DNA of 64,000 nucleotides from Euptelea pleiosperma (GCA_035048495.1 CM068545.1:19626741-19690740), one strand, 5' to 3'; counted from the stretch's first letter, positions 44,670-57,519 are shown. Program-made: numbers and translations. The notes: generated by a model not told the origin, from the sequence alone.

Positions 44670-47600
44670 TTAACTCAAAATTGAATATATAAAAGGAAAG
44701 GTATTACTCATAACTCTGGGAGAATCTTTAGGCTTCCTTTGAATAAAGAACCTTGCTGAAATTACTCTTGTAGCTATCTGGAATAAGCTCCAAGAGTTGA
44801 CTCGTTTTGGCTCTTGGTAGCCATATATAGACCACCTATGGCAGCCTCATAACATTCTTAACTGAGCTTTCAATCTGTATACATCTCATAGCTGCATTAA
44901 GATTACAGCTGTCTTTTTGTTTCTCTTCTTCATGTATAACACTCTAAACTGAGCTTTCAATAAGCATACAACTCCGAGGTGCATTAAGATTACACTCATC
45001 TTCTCTTTTCTCTTCTTTATGTATCTCCTACATAGGGAATGTCAAGAGAATCACATGGGAAATACCAAGAGTATTTCTTGCTTGAGAAGGCCCAAGGGGA
45101 ATACCAAGAGTCTTTCTCCGTTAAGATGGTTCCAGCAAGGTTCTCTCTTTGACTTCCTAGTGACTACGACAATAAAAAGAGCCAATGAGTGGTCCACTAC
45201 GATTTTAACTTACAAACAATTTTTAATAAATCATTTTGAAACACTTAATTCAACATGTTATAGGTTGGGAAATGGAAGAAAAAAATTACCGTTGGTATTA
45301 TAAATTTTCCTGTGAGAAGGCATATAGCAGGCAGCGAGCAGTATGCAATGAGAGGAAGGGAGGTGAAGGGATAGACAATGGTATTTATGTATGCCAGTCT
45401 TTGAAGCCATTTGAGGCGGCCTCCTCCGAATCCATACCAAAGGGGACAGTGTCTACTGAGGAATATCTCGACAGATCCAAGGGCCCACCGGAGAACCTGG
45501 TGCAGCCGGTCAGACAGGTTAATTGGTGCTGATCCTTTGAATGCAGGTCTCAAGGGCATGCAGTAAATTGATCTCCACCCTCGGCAGTGCATTTTGAAAC
45601 CTGATAAAATATCCTCCGTGACGGAACCGTATATCCAACCAATCTGAGACAATAGACCGCAAAGAGATCCAATCGCAAGTGTTAATAAAAGCATAAATTC
45701 AATAATTTTCATTGTACAACCGATAGTAGAAGTTGAACTGTACTTAAACAGTAATTAAGATGTCAAGCTCCAGTATGAGAGAAAAATAAGGTAAATATGG
45801 TAAAACGAAGAACAATAAAACCAAATCTGAAGGGAAACGAAGAAGGAAAGAAAACAAAAGTCAATTAGGAAGAAAAATTAGTTCATGTTGACCCACACTG
45901 GTCTGCACTCTTAGAACTAACTCGACCAGAATAACTAACTACACTAAAATTTGAGAGGTTACCCATCTTTGATCTCTGAAGAATGGAACCCAAACCCTAA
46001 ATTGATCCTTTTAAATCCAAAATCTAAGTTCATCACTGTGACTAGTTTACTTGATGGGGACCATCAAGTTCCTAAATCTTCATGAATGGCATCAAAGTGT
46101 ATGATGAGAACAGGATAAAAATGGAACCGAAGAGCTCACCTCTTTTCCCCATTCAGTTTTCTCTTCATACCCACAGCTAATGACATGAATTGCTTCCATG
46201 ATCATTGTTGATGGGTTGGCAGACTCAGCTACTCCTCCATTCTCCATCAGCGTAGACTCAATGAATACAGAGGACAAGCCAAAAGTTTTCTCAAAGCTCA
46301 TCTGGGAGATCAGTAGCGATCTCTCATACTCGTCATAGTCTGCATAAAGTGCCCATGATACCATTATCATTATTATTTAAAATGTTGTCAACTTGCTTAG
46401 TGATTACACAAGGAAGCACACTTACTATCGATTTCTCTGAGGTTAAAAATGGCAGCATTGAGGTCATCCCGTTTTGAATCTTTGTAAACCTCTGAGAGAT
46501 CTTTAGAAGGCTTCTTAGAGCGGCAGCAACAGCACCATGAGCAAGATGAAGAAGCCTTCGGAAGACTGGGTAATGATGCAGGCCCATAGCCGTAAAGTGC
46601 TTGCCTATTGAAAACACAACCAGTCCCCACATAAACCGGTCCTTGAATACCATCCAATCCTTTCATGTTAATCTGAAAACAGTAGTTAAAGAATTCTCAA
46701 AAATCTTACAATAGTGTCTCTTCTGATTGTGCTAGAGGATATTCTGATTTACAACTTACATCAAAGAAAACAGTGTTCCGGTTGGCATATCGGTCACTGC
46801 GATCAATGCCATCAAATCTCTGAGGAAACTGAACGTAGCATAAATCTCTACCAACTTGTGGGTCCATCATGAAGCACATGGCTTCACGAACTGCCTGGCA
46901 ATTGTTAACATAGTGATCACAGTCAAGGTTGAGAATGTAGGGACCATTGGTGAGAATTGCAGACACTCTAATCTGTAAGGAACAAACGATTGCAGAGTAA
47001 ATTATAACAGATACTAAACAAACAGAAGAGACAATATGAAATATTACTTTGCTTGGATAATGTAGGTGTATGTACCAGAGCATTCATGGCACCAGCCTTC
47101 TTATGGTGTTGGTACCCAGGTCTCTTCTCTCTTGAGACATAAACCAGTCGAGGAAGCTCATTTCCTTCTATGTCATGGGCACCACTATGTCCAAGAAAAA
47201 CCTGGAAAGAATAGCCAAAAACAGGCCTGGAGTCAAATTCCAATAAGACACTGAAGCTTTTGCGAGGAAGGACTCTGAAGAAAACTTATAGAATTGATAT
47301 TTGAAGGACCGCAAAATAATTTTTTTTAAAAACTGCCACCTGCTAAAAAATGACAGTTTGAAAACAGCTAGTACTAAACCTAAATACAAAAAAATATTTA
47401 TTTTTTTGAAAACTGTTGAAAAGCTTAAGTGGAATTGGATGCTTACTTCCTGAAATAATAAAAATCTGCACCGAACTTCAAAATTAATTGAACTTTTGAA
47501 TTGGGAAAAACTCATAGTTGGAGGTAAACTCTACATTACTGATAGACTTAGCCAAACATCCATTTAACATTGTGGAGAGCATTGTAAGAATTTAGCAGAA

Positions 47601-50600
47601 GAGTGAAACACAAATGACAGAAAATATTGATAAACACATAAATTAAATGAACATTCTTAAAAGAAATAATATTAAAAACAATAAAATAAAATAAAAAATT
47701 GATACATTAGATTTCACAAACAAGAAAGTCACCGATTCAGGGCATCTATCCATGGATATCTATATAACAATGACACATGTGTTGGTGTTTGACACAGATA
47801 TGAGCTGCAACATGGCTCCTTTGAGAAGCATCAACCACATATGCGTGTAATAACTTAATAAAATAGTGTATGGAGGATGGAACACACCATCCCTTGGATC
47901 TCTATGAATGTCAATTGATAAATGGGTCCCAATTCTAATTCTAACCAATGGAACAGTAATCAGGACGTCTGGTCTCTGCTGTTTCGAAGAAACTTGAATG
48001 ATTGGGAGGTGGAGAATTTGTCTAGTTTGCTTGCTCATCTCGAAAGTGTTACTATCCAAGTCAGCATGGCGGACAAACTTGTTTGGAGGTTGGACTCTAA
48101 ATGAAGGTTCACGATTAGTTCATTTGCCCCAATTCTCCTATCACCTAGTAGAGGTCATTCCTTTCTAGCTAGCTTCATATGGGGTAACCCAAGCTCTTCT
48201 ACGGTGGCCCTTTGTATGTGGACAGCTGCTCTCAATAAAATATTGATGACAGACCACTTGATTAGTAGGGGTAGAATTATAGCAAACATGTGCTTCTTGT
48301 GCAAAAAAATGTAATTTGGAATCGGTTGACCACCTTCTCATCTATTGCTCCTTTACCTCTCGGATATGGCAGTTCTTCATTAGTACTCCAATATATTCTG
48401 GGTGGTTTCTAAAAATCTTCTCGAGCTTGTCCAAGGCTTGTGTAGTGCCTCATTCTAGGATCGCAAGCGGATTTTGTGGAGAATACTTCAATTTTCCATC
48501 TGTTGGAACATTTGGAAAGAGAGGAATAGGAGATTTGTTGAAGATAATTACGGATAGGAAGAGATAGTTATCAAGAAGGTTGTGGCGATTTTGTCTTATA
48601 GGAGTTCGGCTCTTGAGGATTTTGAAAGTGTTATCTTCAGAGCCCTTTCGCTTGAATGGGGGATCTCTAGCTGGGGATGCCGATTTTAGAAGGTTTAAAT
48701 TTCTTTGGGGTGGATTCCCGCTTCGTTAACCCATGTAATTCTTTCTTTGCTTTGTTCCATAATTATGGGTTTTCCACCTTTCTTTTTTTAATAAAATCAG
48801 CAATACTATCCAAAAAAAAAAATTGTTGTGCATGTCAAGATGTGTGTTAGACATGTTGACACGCGTAGCCACGTCAATGTACGATATGGCCTTACAAGTG
48901 CCATGTCATTGTTACATATGTGGAGATGAAACTGATAAAGATAAAATCCCTATGTTGTCAATTCTAGGAAATCCCTGAGTTTTACTTATTTGTCTTAAGT
49001 ATTTTGGAGATCGGTCTGTTGCTTCGGACTTGGAGTGGTGATTTGACACTCAGCCTAGAAGGACCATTGAGTGCTACAGAAGATCGGAGCTTTGGCAACT
49101 GACTTGACTAAAAGATTCGGAAGTTCCTTGGCTTGCTTGTTGACTTTCTTAGTATGGGTCTAAGACCCTTTTTGGCTCGATTTGACCCCTGTTGTTGACT
49201 TTGACCTTGAGAGTTCGACCGGTCCCTCAGTGCGTTGATCTGCATACTCTCCTCTCAACTAACCCCTCCCCACCTCAAACACTATAAATAGCCCCCACCT
49301 ACTTCATTTACTCACCAACTCTCACTGATCCTTCTCTTTGTCTTTGCCTCTTTCAAGAGCTATCTTCGTGAGAAAATCTCTCGTGTGCCCCTCGTGAGTT
49401 CTTGAGCTTCCAATGGAAATCTTTGTGCCTTGGCATGTTCAGATTCGCGCATTCTATTGGCGATTTGTCTAAGTCTCATTATTGGTGTGTGTGCTTGGAG
49501 ACTCTGTTCCATCACCAAAGCTTTCGTTCCTCTTGATCATCATCGGGAGGTAACTTTATTCAATAGTTGAGAGATTTTATAGAAAGTCTCTCCAATTGAT
49601 ATACTATATTCTTTTACACTGTTACCCTGCTCTAGTCAAGAAGATTCTTGGCTGAGTTGGAGTATGGTTGAGACCATACTCTATCCTATCTCGGTTGCGA
49701 TTGAACTTTGGGTCCTTTACCCTATTTTTTTTTTTTTTTGATAAGTAGTCATTTACCCTATTTATCATTGTAAGATTGCTTAAGTGATTGAATTAAAAAG
49801 GTGATTGGAGCTTTTGGAGAGTGGACGTAGCTGTCGTTACACCGAACCACTATATATTCTTGTGTCGTGGATTGTTGTCTCTTTTCCTTTACTGTTTTAA
49901 GTTGATTGTTCAAATATATCCGTGAATATTAGTAATCATCTTAGACAAATTTAAATTAGACCTATTCACCCCCATCCCCTGTAGGTCTTTTCGTATCAAT
50001 ACCAAGGGAACTTCAGAAACAAGATAGCTAAATTGCATCTTGGTCATATTTAAGATATTAAACGTATTTTATCCATTCAGATTATTTTTTTTGGATAAGT
50101 ACCCATTCAGAAAATTCAATCGCATGGTTGAAAGAATAAGGGAAATCATTCTTTGTAGCAACAACGATAACTAAATATATAACAAAAAAGATAATTTGAT
50201 CCAACCTGAATCATGCCAGGATGGTCACGAGGGTTGTTTCCTGGCCAAGGAGTCCCATCTTGCATCGTCCAGCCTTCGTCTGGTGTTTTCTGTGCTTTTG
50301 CTACTAAAGCATTTATCCTCACTTTGTACTCCTCATAATCTCTCTGTAATAAAATGGAAAGGCAATCATGAAATGCTTGTTTTTAGAGAAGTTTAGGTAA
50401 ATTCATCTTGTTGGCTATAGGAACTAAGAACAACGGAAATAGAGTCTTCGAGTCAGAGACCATTCCAAGAGTGCAACTAAAGCCTAGGAGCCTAGGTTGA
50501 CTTTAGATGCTTACTTTCATTGCTCTGCGTTCCTTCACAAAAGATGGTTGTATTTTATCCTTCAAGTAATCGATCTTCTGAGAGAAATAGAACTCAGGGG

Positions 50601-53600
50601 CACGTGGCTCAATTGCAAATTTTTTGCAGAATGGGACCCACTTCCTTGCAAACTCAGATGTTTCAACAAGAGATTCAAATGTAAGCATAGCAGAGCCATC
50701 ATCAGACACATAGCAGGAGACCTTGTCAACAGGGTAGTCCACAGCAAGGATTGAAAGCACCGTATTGCCAGTGATCAATGGTGGTTCTTTTAATGGATCA
50801 ACTGTACTTACGAAAAAGTCCACAGCAGAGAGTTCAGAGGGTTCACCCTCTCTTTCATACCTGGAAAACACATGGTAGCGACAATCACAACCTCATGAAC
50901 AAAATCACATATCAAGCTTTCCCATTTACATCTTTGATAGAATTTATTGGATTGTTAACCAATTTCAAGAAGTTAACACATTTAAGCTTCTGTGATAAAC
51001 ATAACGTTTTTTTTTCATTGGGAGAAAAGAAGAAGGGGGGCATTTGTAGTTACTAAAGAATATGGCGATATGCTACTGATATTTATGTCTTCAGAGGTTT
51101 TGTGGTTTTGCAGGTATACCTTGCGGATAGTCTGTCAATATATGTCTCCCTATTAATAGGAGTCCATTTAGGGAATTGATCCAACACCCAAGAAATAGCA
51201 AACCAGATCTCACAAATGATAGAAGTGAGCCACAGACCATAAGCACTATCAACAGGGTTCGTTAATCTGTAATGGAAGAAGAGCCCCAGAATTATCAATC
51301 TCATAATAATCACAATCCTGTACGGAGTGAGTTTGTTGGAAGGAATTGGAATTGTTGCTGAAAATGATTGTACAGCTTCTGGAGACCTGCATAAAAACAC
51401 ATTATATCTCAGTAAAAAATGTAAATCTTATCAATGTTCAAAATAAACATGTTTGATGCATAAATGGTAAAGGTTGCCTAAAAATATAACAGGTCCACAA
51501 GACTAATAGAATACTGGCTTTTTTGAGGGGTAATAATGCTCCTTGTAGATCCTCTGGGTATGGCAATCATACACTGCGCCTACATAATATAGGGCCTAGG
51601 TAATCATACTGATCCTTCAGTAACTAATACGATTGATCACAACTTCATGAAATGAAGAAACCACATAAAATAAGGAAACAAGTCTAGGAACCAGAACATT
51701 GTAATCTTTTCACTAAATCATGCATGTGTCTCTATTTCCAACTCCAAGCACCCAAAATCATGGTTTTGAATACCTATATTGCCATGTTTATTGGCCACTT
51801 TGTATATGATATGATACACATAGCTACTGATCGATACGCAGTGAGATGATCAAAATATTTAATAAAAAAAAAAAAAAGAAACTGAAAAAATATCTACTGT
51901 TTTGCAGTTGATATACATCGGTGAACTGAAATTACTAAGATATGCAAGTAAAAAAACTAGACACATATTGACTGATATGCATGCAAGCCAGTTGATATAC
52001 ACAGTCGATGGGCACCTATGGGTCGATATGCAGGGATACAGATGGGAATCCCTTAATATCGAAAAGATATGCCTCCAATCGAGCCATACCAATTGAAATT
52101 TTGTAAACATGGCCACAATAAACTGCCTGAAAATCTGTCATAAATTACTTGCCAATATCTAATGCAAGAAAAGTCACCCTTCAATTTAATTTGCAATTCG
52201 ACGTAGTGATGGAATCCAATACATTATTAAAGACCAGGTTATCCCATAGCTAGTAACAAGGACACTGCACTTTTACATTCTTTGCCGTGTCAGACACCTA
52301 GACACCCGGACACAAGTGTCGACACTTCCCGACACACATCTGGACACTTATGGCCGTGCCACCCCTTGTTTTAATAATTTGTAATATAAAATTGACTTCT
52401 AAAAGTGGGTTGGTGTGTTCCATCCTCCATACAATAATAAACTAATAAATATGTTCTGTTTTATTTTCTATTTTTTGTTATATTATTAATAATTTTAAGA
52501 ATTCATATATATTAATATTTTTTAATAAATATATGTACGGACGTGTCTCCGTATCATATTTTTTAGGTTGTCGTGTCGGACACTGACACCCGTGTCTGTG
52601 TCCTTGTTACATAGTCCCATAGTTAACATCACATTCAACATCATTTAGTGAGAATCAAAGCTTTAAAAGCAATCTCAACTATAAACATACTACCTATCAA
52701 GAATCATCAACACCTTAAAACAAGATTCTCTCATCTTCCACATAAAGTAACAGAGCAAAAAATTTCGATTGATGTTACCATGTAAGGAAAGGATAATCTG
52801 CACAACTTTGAAAACCAGAAGTTTTAGAAGTGCATGAAAAGCCAGGATATTTTCGTTTATACCCTAAGGCCAGGCCTGTAATGCTACTCTGTGTTTTTTT
52901 TTATTCATTTGGTATTTCACCAATTATAAGGTCTGCCTGAAATGCACCATGTGCTTGAGGCTCCCAGGAATATGCACCACACATCTGAGGTGTCAATGCC
53001 TGGATACCGTGAACCTAGAGTCACCGTATAACAGCTCTTTATGTTCATACAGTTTCTTTGACATCAGCTATTTTGAATTGATTCTAATTTCTTTCTATTT
53101 GTACTATTGTACTTACTGTCTCTCTTCCATCTGTTGTTCAGGTGGAATGTCAGCTTCCTTTGCAGCCTTACTTGCAGCCTTCTTCTTCTTATTCTTTTTC
53201 TCTTTCCAACTTTCCACCCTGTTCTTCCATATTGGGTTCCCAGATTCAGCATTTGACTCTTCAAAACAACATCAGTAAGCTAATGTTAACATCTTTCAAA
53301 TTGCAGAAATTAAATTATAGGAACTCGATGAACAATACAAGGATCATACAACTCACCACTTTCGACTGTAGAGAGACTACTTATATTTCTAGCATGGACT
53401 CCAACATCCTGTATAAATTATGGCAGATAATATGATACAGTCAGCGTCCTAACATACAGAAGTTTTGGTGCATGAATGCCATGTCAAATACTTACAAACT
53501 AACCCAAAGGAAAAGAGGACCATGACCAACTGGTTTTACCAATTGTAACAAAAAAAATAGAGAAATGCCTAGAGAGGACCATACCGGATAATTATGGAGA

Positions 53601-55511
53601 TGAGCTGCCATTGTTGAACGATTGTCTAATGTTTCCATTTCAATATCATCCACTATTCGGTTCTCTGAATAATCCATTACCAAGCTTTCAGACAAGGATA
53701 TTAAGTAATTTTAACCAGAGATCCGACTATGAAAGAAAATTTAATTTTACAAGAAAGATGCAAATCAGCGAATCATGCCATGTGACAAATTTTCATCCTA
53801 CTTAGTATCTATGACATTTCAAACATGAGATATGTAAAAACTTCTCTAAAGTTAAAAACCATCAAGGAGTAGCCTCTCTTTATTTCCAGGAAATTGATGA
53901 GAAATGAAATGCAGTCTCTTTTATCTACATAAACTCAAAGATGATCAGAGTTCAGCCCACGTGTCGTATTAATGTATTACCATTAATCTCAGATGGATTC
54001 TCCCCCTCCTTTTCCCAAATGATATGCAGCGGTGTTTGGATGAATTCACCATTATCAATGAGTGTCTCTAATAATGACAACAGCAACTCAATGAGTGTCT
54101 CTAATATCGACAATTGCAAGTTTCGGTTACTGCTGATCGTGCTGCTATAGGCGGCATTATAAGATTCTAAAACGGTTCCCCTCTTATTGCTTATGAAGAG
54201 GCCTTAATCGAAATTCAAAGCATATTCCAAGGGCTTCGAATAGCTGCATTTAATAACATCTCTGGAATTAAAATCTATTCGGACTTTAAATATGCAGTGG
54301 AAGTTATATCTCAAAAAGATTGAGCTCCATGGATGTGAAAACATATGGTTAGAGAAATCATGGCTATTCTTAACATGCTTAGGATGTGTTTGGCATTGCG
54401 AAAAATAAGTCAAAAAGCTGTTTTGACTTACTTTCGGGATTTTTACGGTTTGAAATGGGTCAAAACAGCCGTTTTCGCGGGTTAAGGAAAATCAGTTTTG
54501 AAAGTGCTTTTGGCTTTGACTTATGTACGCTGCACTTATTTAGCACATGTTGAAATTCAAACTTAAGTAAAACTTCTATAATACATGAAATACAGCTCTA
54601 CTCATTAAAGACAAGTTGTAAAAGACTACTAAAACTAGTTATAAAACTTTTAAAATGCCAAAAATAACCCTGTAGTCTTCTATTAATCAATTTAAATGAC
54701 AAAATCATCCAGTCATACGCAAAGCTAGTGTCCATAAAAGCCCTGTCCGAAAAGCAATAAGCTATGGATGCTTACAGCAATAAGCTATAAGCCTGGGTTA
54801 CCGCCATCCCAAAGACAGCCTTAGAGACTGGAGAATTGGTCATATCTTGAAAGAAGTAAACAAAGCAACAGATCACTTAGAGTCTGTTTGGGACATTAGA
54901 AAAAAAGCTCTAATGGAAAAGATTGTTGTGCGCAAATGATGATGCGCTTAAGCATTTGTGTGCAATAATATTTATGCATGTTTGGGTCGTACCCAATTTT
55001 CTCATCCAATTGATATGGTCAGTGTGGTCCGCCTTTATAATTTTCCAACTGAGAAAATAAAATTTGCCCACCAAGAATAAAATTGGTGGACCAATATTTT
55101 ACCAGGGAGTGGGGGTGAGTTTTCCTTTACCCAATTAATAGCCGAGTTGGGTCTGAAAACCCCATTTGTACAAGTGTTCTATTCGTTACCTAGACCGAAT
55201 ACCCGATAGACCCAATCAATTTTGCTGTGGCTGGGCAAATATTTCAGAACATTCAAAACCATACCTCTACAACAAACCAAGAGAAGAAATCAAATTGTGA
55301 GAGAGCAGAAGAACATACCCAAGCTAGCAGTAGCACCGTACGGAGTGTCGCATCTCAAGCAGGCTTTTCGTCCTTCCTTGAGTTCATAATCGAAACAAGA
55401 CTGGCAAATTGGGAAACTACATTCATGACAAGCAACAAAAACCTCTCCATTTGAAGCGAACCCAACAGGTTCACCGCAGGAGTTGCAGAGAGGAGCTCCA
55501 GATTTCATCAT
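43498..55511 (-). CDS. CESA8: Cellulose synthase catalytic subunit, CESA8 (IRX1) class, 13 exons
   Basis: Coding segments on the minus strand are 55319-55511, 53585-53664, 53357-53408, 53117-53258, 51120-51386, 50515-50860, 50206-50343, 47076-47201, 46760-46972, 46426-46672, 46140-46339, 45290-45643 and 43498-44085. Phases close to 981 residues, like Arabidopsis CESA8 (985). The N-terminal RING-type zinc finger has Cys 9/12, 28/31, 36/39 and 51/54. The GT2 catalytic residues are intact: DDG (298-300), DCD (465-467), TED (677-679) and QVLRW (717-721). Transmembrane segments lie before and after the catalytic loop. It polymerises UDP-glucose into cellulose in the plasma-membrane complex of secondary-wall cells with CESA4 and CESA7. 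CESA8-class marks are the [13 protein letters not shown] start, [17 protein letters not shown] and SSIDC end. Exon 1 may end instead at 55334 (donor after TACG), which would remove five residues relative to the call here. Confidence 0.96.
44612..44668. repeat. (AAT)19 microsatellite in CESA8 intron 12
   Basis: Uninterrupted AAT trinucleotides; likely polymorphic. Confidence 0.95.
47755..48930 (-). repeat. Family F repeat split by a LINE insertion, in CESA8 intron 7
   Basis: ACAATGACACATGTGTTGG and GTATGGAGGATGGAACACAC at 47765-47895 match the complement of one half of the 25205-25612 repeat. GACATGTTGACACGCGTAGC at about 48852 resembles the other half. The LINE fragment 47935-48822 lies between them. 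Confidence 0.5.
47935..48822 (+). pseudogene. 5'-truncated LINE (RT zinc-binding region) with A tail
   Basis: Encodes broken frames with [29 protein letters not shown], a CX2C..HxxxxC-type SVDHLLIYC segment, then untranslated sequence and an A run at 48813-48822 after CTATCC. Antisense to CESA8 in intron 7. Only the last ~0.9 kb of an L1-type element remains. Confidence 0.78.
48950..49990 (+). mobile_element. Probable solo LTR (Copia-like) in CESA8 intron 7
   Basis: Has a promoter-like CTATAAATA at 49282-49290, a GGAGAGTGGACGTAGCTGTC segment with GAACCACTATATATTCTTGT as in many plant Copia LTRs, and an end resembling ATTCACCCCCATCCCCTGTA. No internal domains flank it. Its own ends are not resolved. 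It carries a tiny LINE-tail insertion at 49728-49751. Confidence 0.6.
49728..49751 (-). mobile_element. Ultra-short LINE tail insertion (24 bp) with 12-bp TSD
   Basis: A T run followed by GATAAGTAGTCA is flanked by TTTACCCTATTT at 49716-49727 and 49752-49763. On the minus strand this is ...CTTATC plus an A tail, like the 3' end of the LINE at 60285. Extreme 5' truncation is the simplest reading. Confidence 0.75.
50082..50102 (-). mobile_element. Ultra-short LINE tail insertion (21 bp) with 9-bp TSD
   Basis: TTATTTTTTTTGGATAAGTA plus one base lies between perfect copies of CCATTCAGA (50073-50081 and 50103-50111). Same LINE-tail signature as 49728-49751. Confidence 0.75.
52250..52617. repeat. 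Family F dispersed repeat in CESA8 intron 4
   Basis: Ends are GTAACAAGGACAC and GTGTCCTTGTTAC, a perfect 13-bp inverted repeat. The centre has GTTGGTGTGTTCCATCCTCC as in 25205-25612. Likely a TIR element; flanking CATAG is shared on both sides but a full duplication is unclear. Confidence 0.68.
54382..54820. mobile_element. Tourist-like (PIF/Harbinger) MITE in CESA8 intron 1
   Basis: Starts GGATGTGTTTGGCATTGCG and ends CGCCATCCCAAAGACAGCC, with TTA on both sides (54379-54381 and 54821-54823). Three-bp TTA/TAA duplications and a GGNTGTNTTTGG terminus are typical of the group. Confidence 0.8.
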
Positions 55512-55673
55512 CTCACTTGATTTTTCCTCACAAACCCTAGCTAGGATTTCTCTTCTTTGTCTACTTCTTCCTCTTTTTTGGTTTGAAAATCCTAAGCTTA
55601 ACCCTAGCTAGGGTTTGTCGGTGACCATGAGAAGGTGTTCTTGGCATCTTTGTAATGTCGAGATGAGTAAAGG

Positions 55674-55863
55674 GGTTGGTGGGGACTGGAAGTTAGGGTG
55701 TTGGTGTCATTGATTTGCAGAAGCCAGAGAGACTGAGAGAGAAAGAGAGGGAGAGAGGAAGCAACGTCTATTTTTTTTCGAAATATTGAATAACAGTGAA
55801 GAATGCGGGTCTTCGAAGGAAGGCTTCGGTTGGGGCGGGGACATGTTAACCAACTAACCAACC
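55674..55863 (-). promoter_or_regulatory. Candidate secondary-wall MYB sites upstream of CESA8
   Basis: Three matches to the SMRE/AC-type consensus ACC[A/T]A[A/C][T/C]: ACCAACC on minus at 55674-55680, and ACCAACT (55849-55855) and ACCAACC (55857-55863) on plus. They lie 160-350 bp upstream of the ATG. MYB46/MYB83-type regulators use such sites in wall genes; binding here is inference. Confidence 0.45.
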
Positions 55864-55964
55864 GTCTTTTGGCGGGTGAGTTTTCCTTATCGTGCGACTA
55901 CCCATACCCGAATAAATTTTGATGACGACACTCACGAACGTTCTATCACTTCTATGTACCACGT

Positions 55965-57240
55965 AAAACACCCTACTTTGCTGACGGACCACAATATAAG
56001 CCCCGTGTCATACTCTTAGAGGGCGCTGACCGTATGGATGCTTGACCAGTCCCTCGGTGGACCTGCAAACAAAAAAATCAGCCTGATTAGTTATTTACAA
56101 CCTTTGGATCTTTGCACCCAAATAATGCTCAATAATGCTCAAATTGCTACTGTTAAAATCAACCGGTGAAAATTACTTCAATCCAACGCTAAGAAATCAC
56201 TGATGAGGTTTAATTTTGGTTGTAGGTCCACCTAGTGATTGGCCAAACATCCATACAGTCAGCATCGACTAAGAGTGTGCCACGTGGCTCGTACTGTGGG
56301 CTGTGACAGCGTGCTGTGCCGAAGTTTTACTCAAAGTCTGCCAGTTGCCGTCAGCAAAGTTCTGCCACTGATGTTTTGCCCATTTCTAGATGGATCTACA
56401 GGGAAAAAAATCAGAATGATTCGTGATTTAGAACCGTTGGATTCAGGTCTTTCTCATGGGTTAATTTGTAACAATGGGATTTGTGCGTCATTTGGTTATA
56501 CAATAACGGTAAGAAATCGATTAAAAAAAAGGTTAGAAATCATCAATCAGGCTGACTTGTCTGTCGGTCAAATTAGGGATGACTTAAACATCAATAATAA
56601 GAGTAGAACTTTGCTGACCGACCACAATATGAGCCACGTGGCACTCTTAGAGGACGCTGACCGTATGGATCTTTGGCTAATCCCTAAGTGGACCTACAAA
56701 CCTAAAATCAGCCTGATTAGTGATTTCAAACCTTAGGATCTTTGTATCCCAAATAATGGTCAATAAATGTTCAAATTCCACTGTTAAGAACAACCCATGA
56801 AAACGACTCCAATCCAACGCTTAAAAATCACTAATCAGGCTAATTTTTGGTTTATGTCCATCTAGCGTTGCCCCAAACATCCATACGGTAAGAAATCTCA
56901 AAGAATATGCCACGGGGCTCACATTGAGGTCCCGCTGGTCAGCAAAGCTCTACTTGTGACCAATAAGGGGAGTCCAGCAGTGTATGTGCCATGTGGCACA
57001 CTCTTCACAACCACTGACTTTATGGACGTTTAGCCATCCCTAGATGGACCTACAGACAAAAAAAATCAGCCTGATTGATGTTTTCTACCAGTTTCAGTCT
57101 TTTTGTAGGTTAGTTTTAAGCCGTGTGATTCAGGCATTATTTGGGACAGTAAAATCCAACAGCTAGAAATCAACAATCAATGTAGATCCACTTAGGGTTG
57201 GCCAAACATCCATGGGGCCCATATAGCTGATTGAGAACAG
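55965..57240. repeat. Cluster of diverged family B-like MITEs upstream of CESA8
   Basis: At least three overlapping copies of the B interior (GACCGTATGGATG, AAAATCAGCCTGATTAGTGA). Two use the terminal motif CTTTGCTGAC / GTCAGCAAAG instead of GGGTCGGGCTCC. G-boxes lie at 56281-56286 and 56635-56640. Individual ends are unclear because of nesting. Confidence 0.65.
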
Positions 57241-57519
57241 CTGTAAGAGTTGGAGTCCAGTAGAAGGGCCGTTGTCCTAATTGTCCATGGGCCCTAGTTT
57301 CATTTCTTTGACATTGGATGAAAATGAACTGCCACCTGTTATTAATTTATTTTTAAAGTTAAGCGGTTTGCACTTATACATTCTGCCAGCAAGGTTTTAA
57401 ATTTCGTCCTCACATCCTAAATTTTCGAACCAAAATTTCGGTTCCACCTGTACCAAATTCAATATTAGATATTAATGGAAACTAAGATAATTAAGACCCT
57501 CTTTTTTAAGTTTTTATTA

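Noticed and set aside
56239..56736. 165-codon open frame upstream of CESA8
   Set aside because: It spans two diverged family B MITEs and translates their shared motifs.
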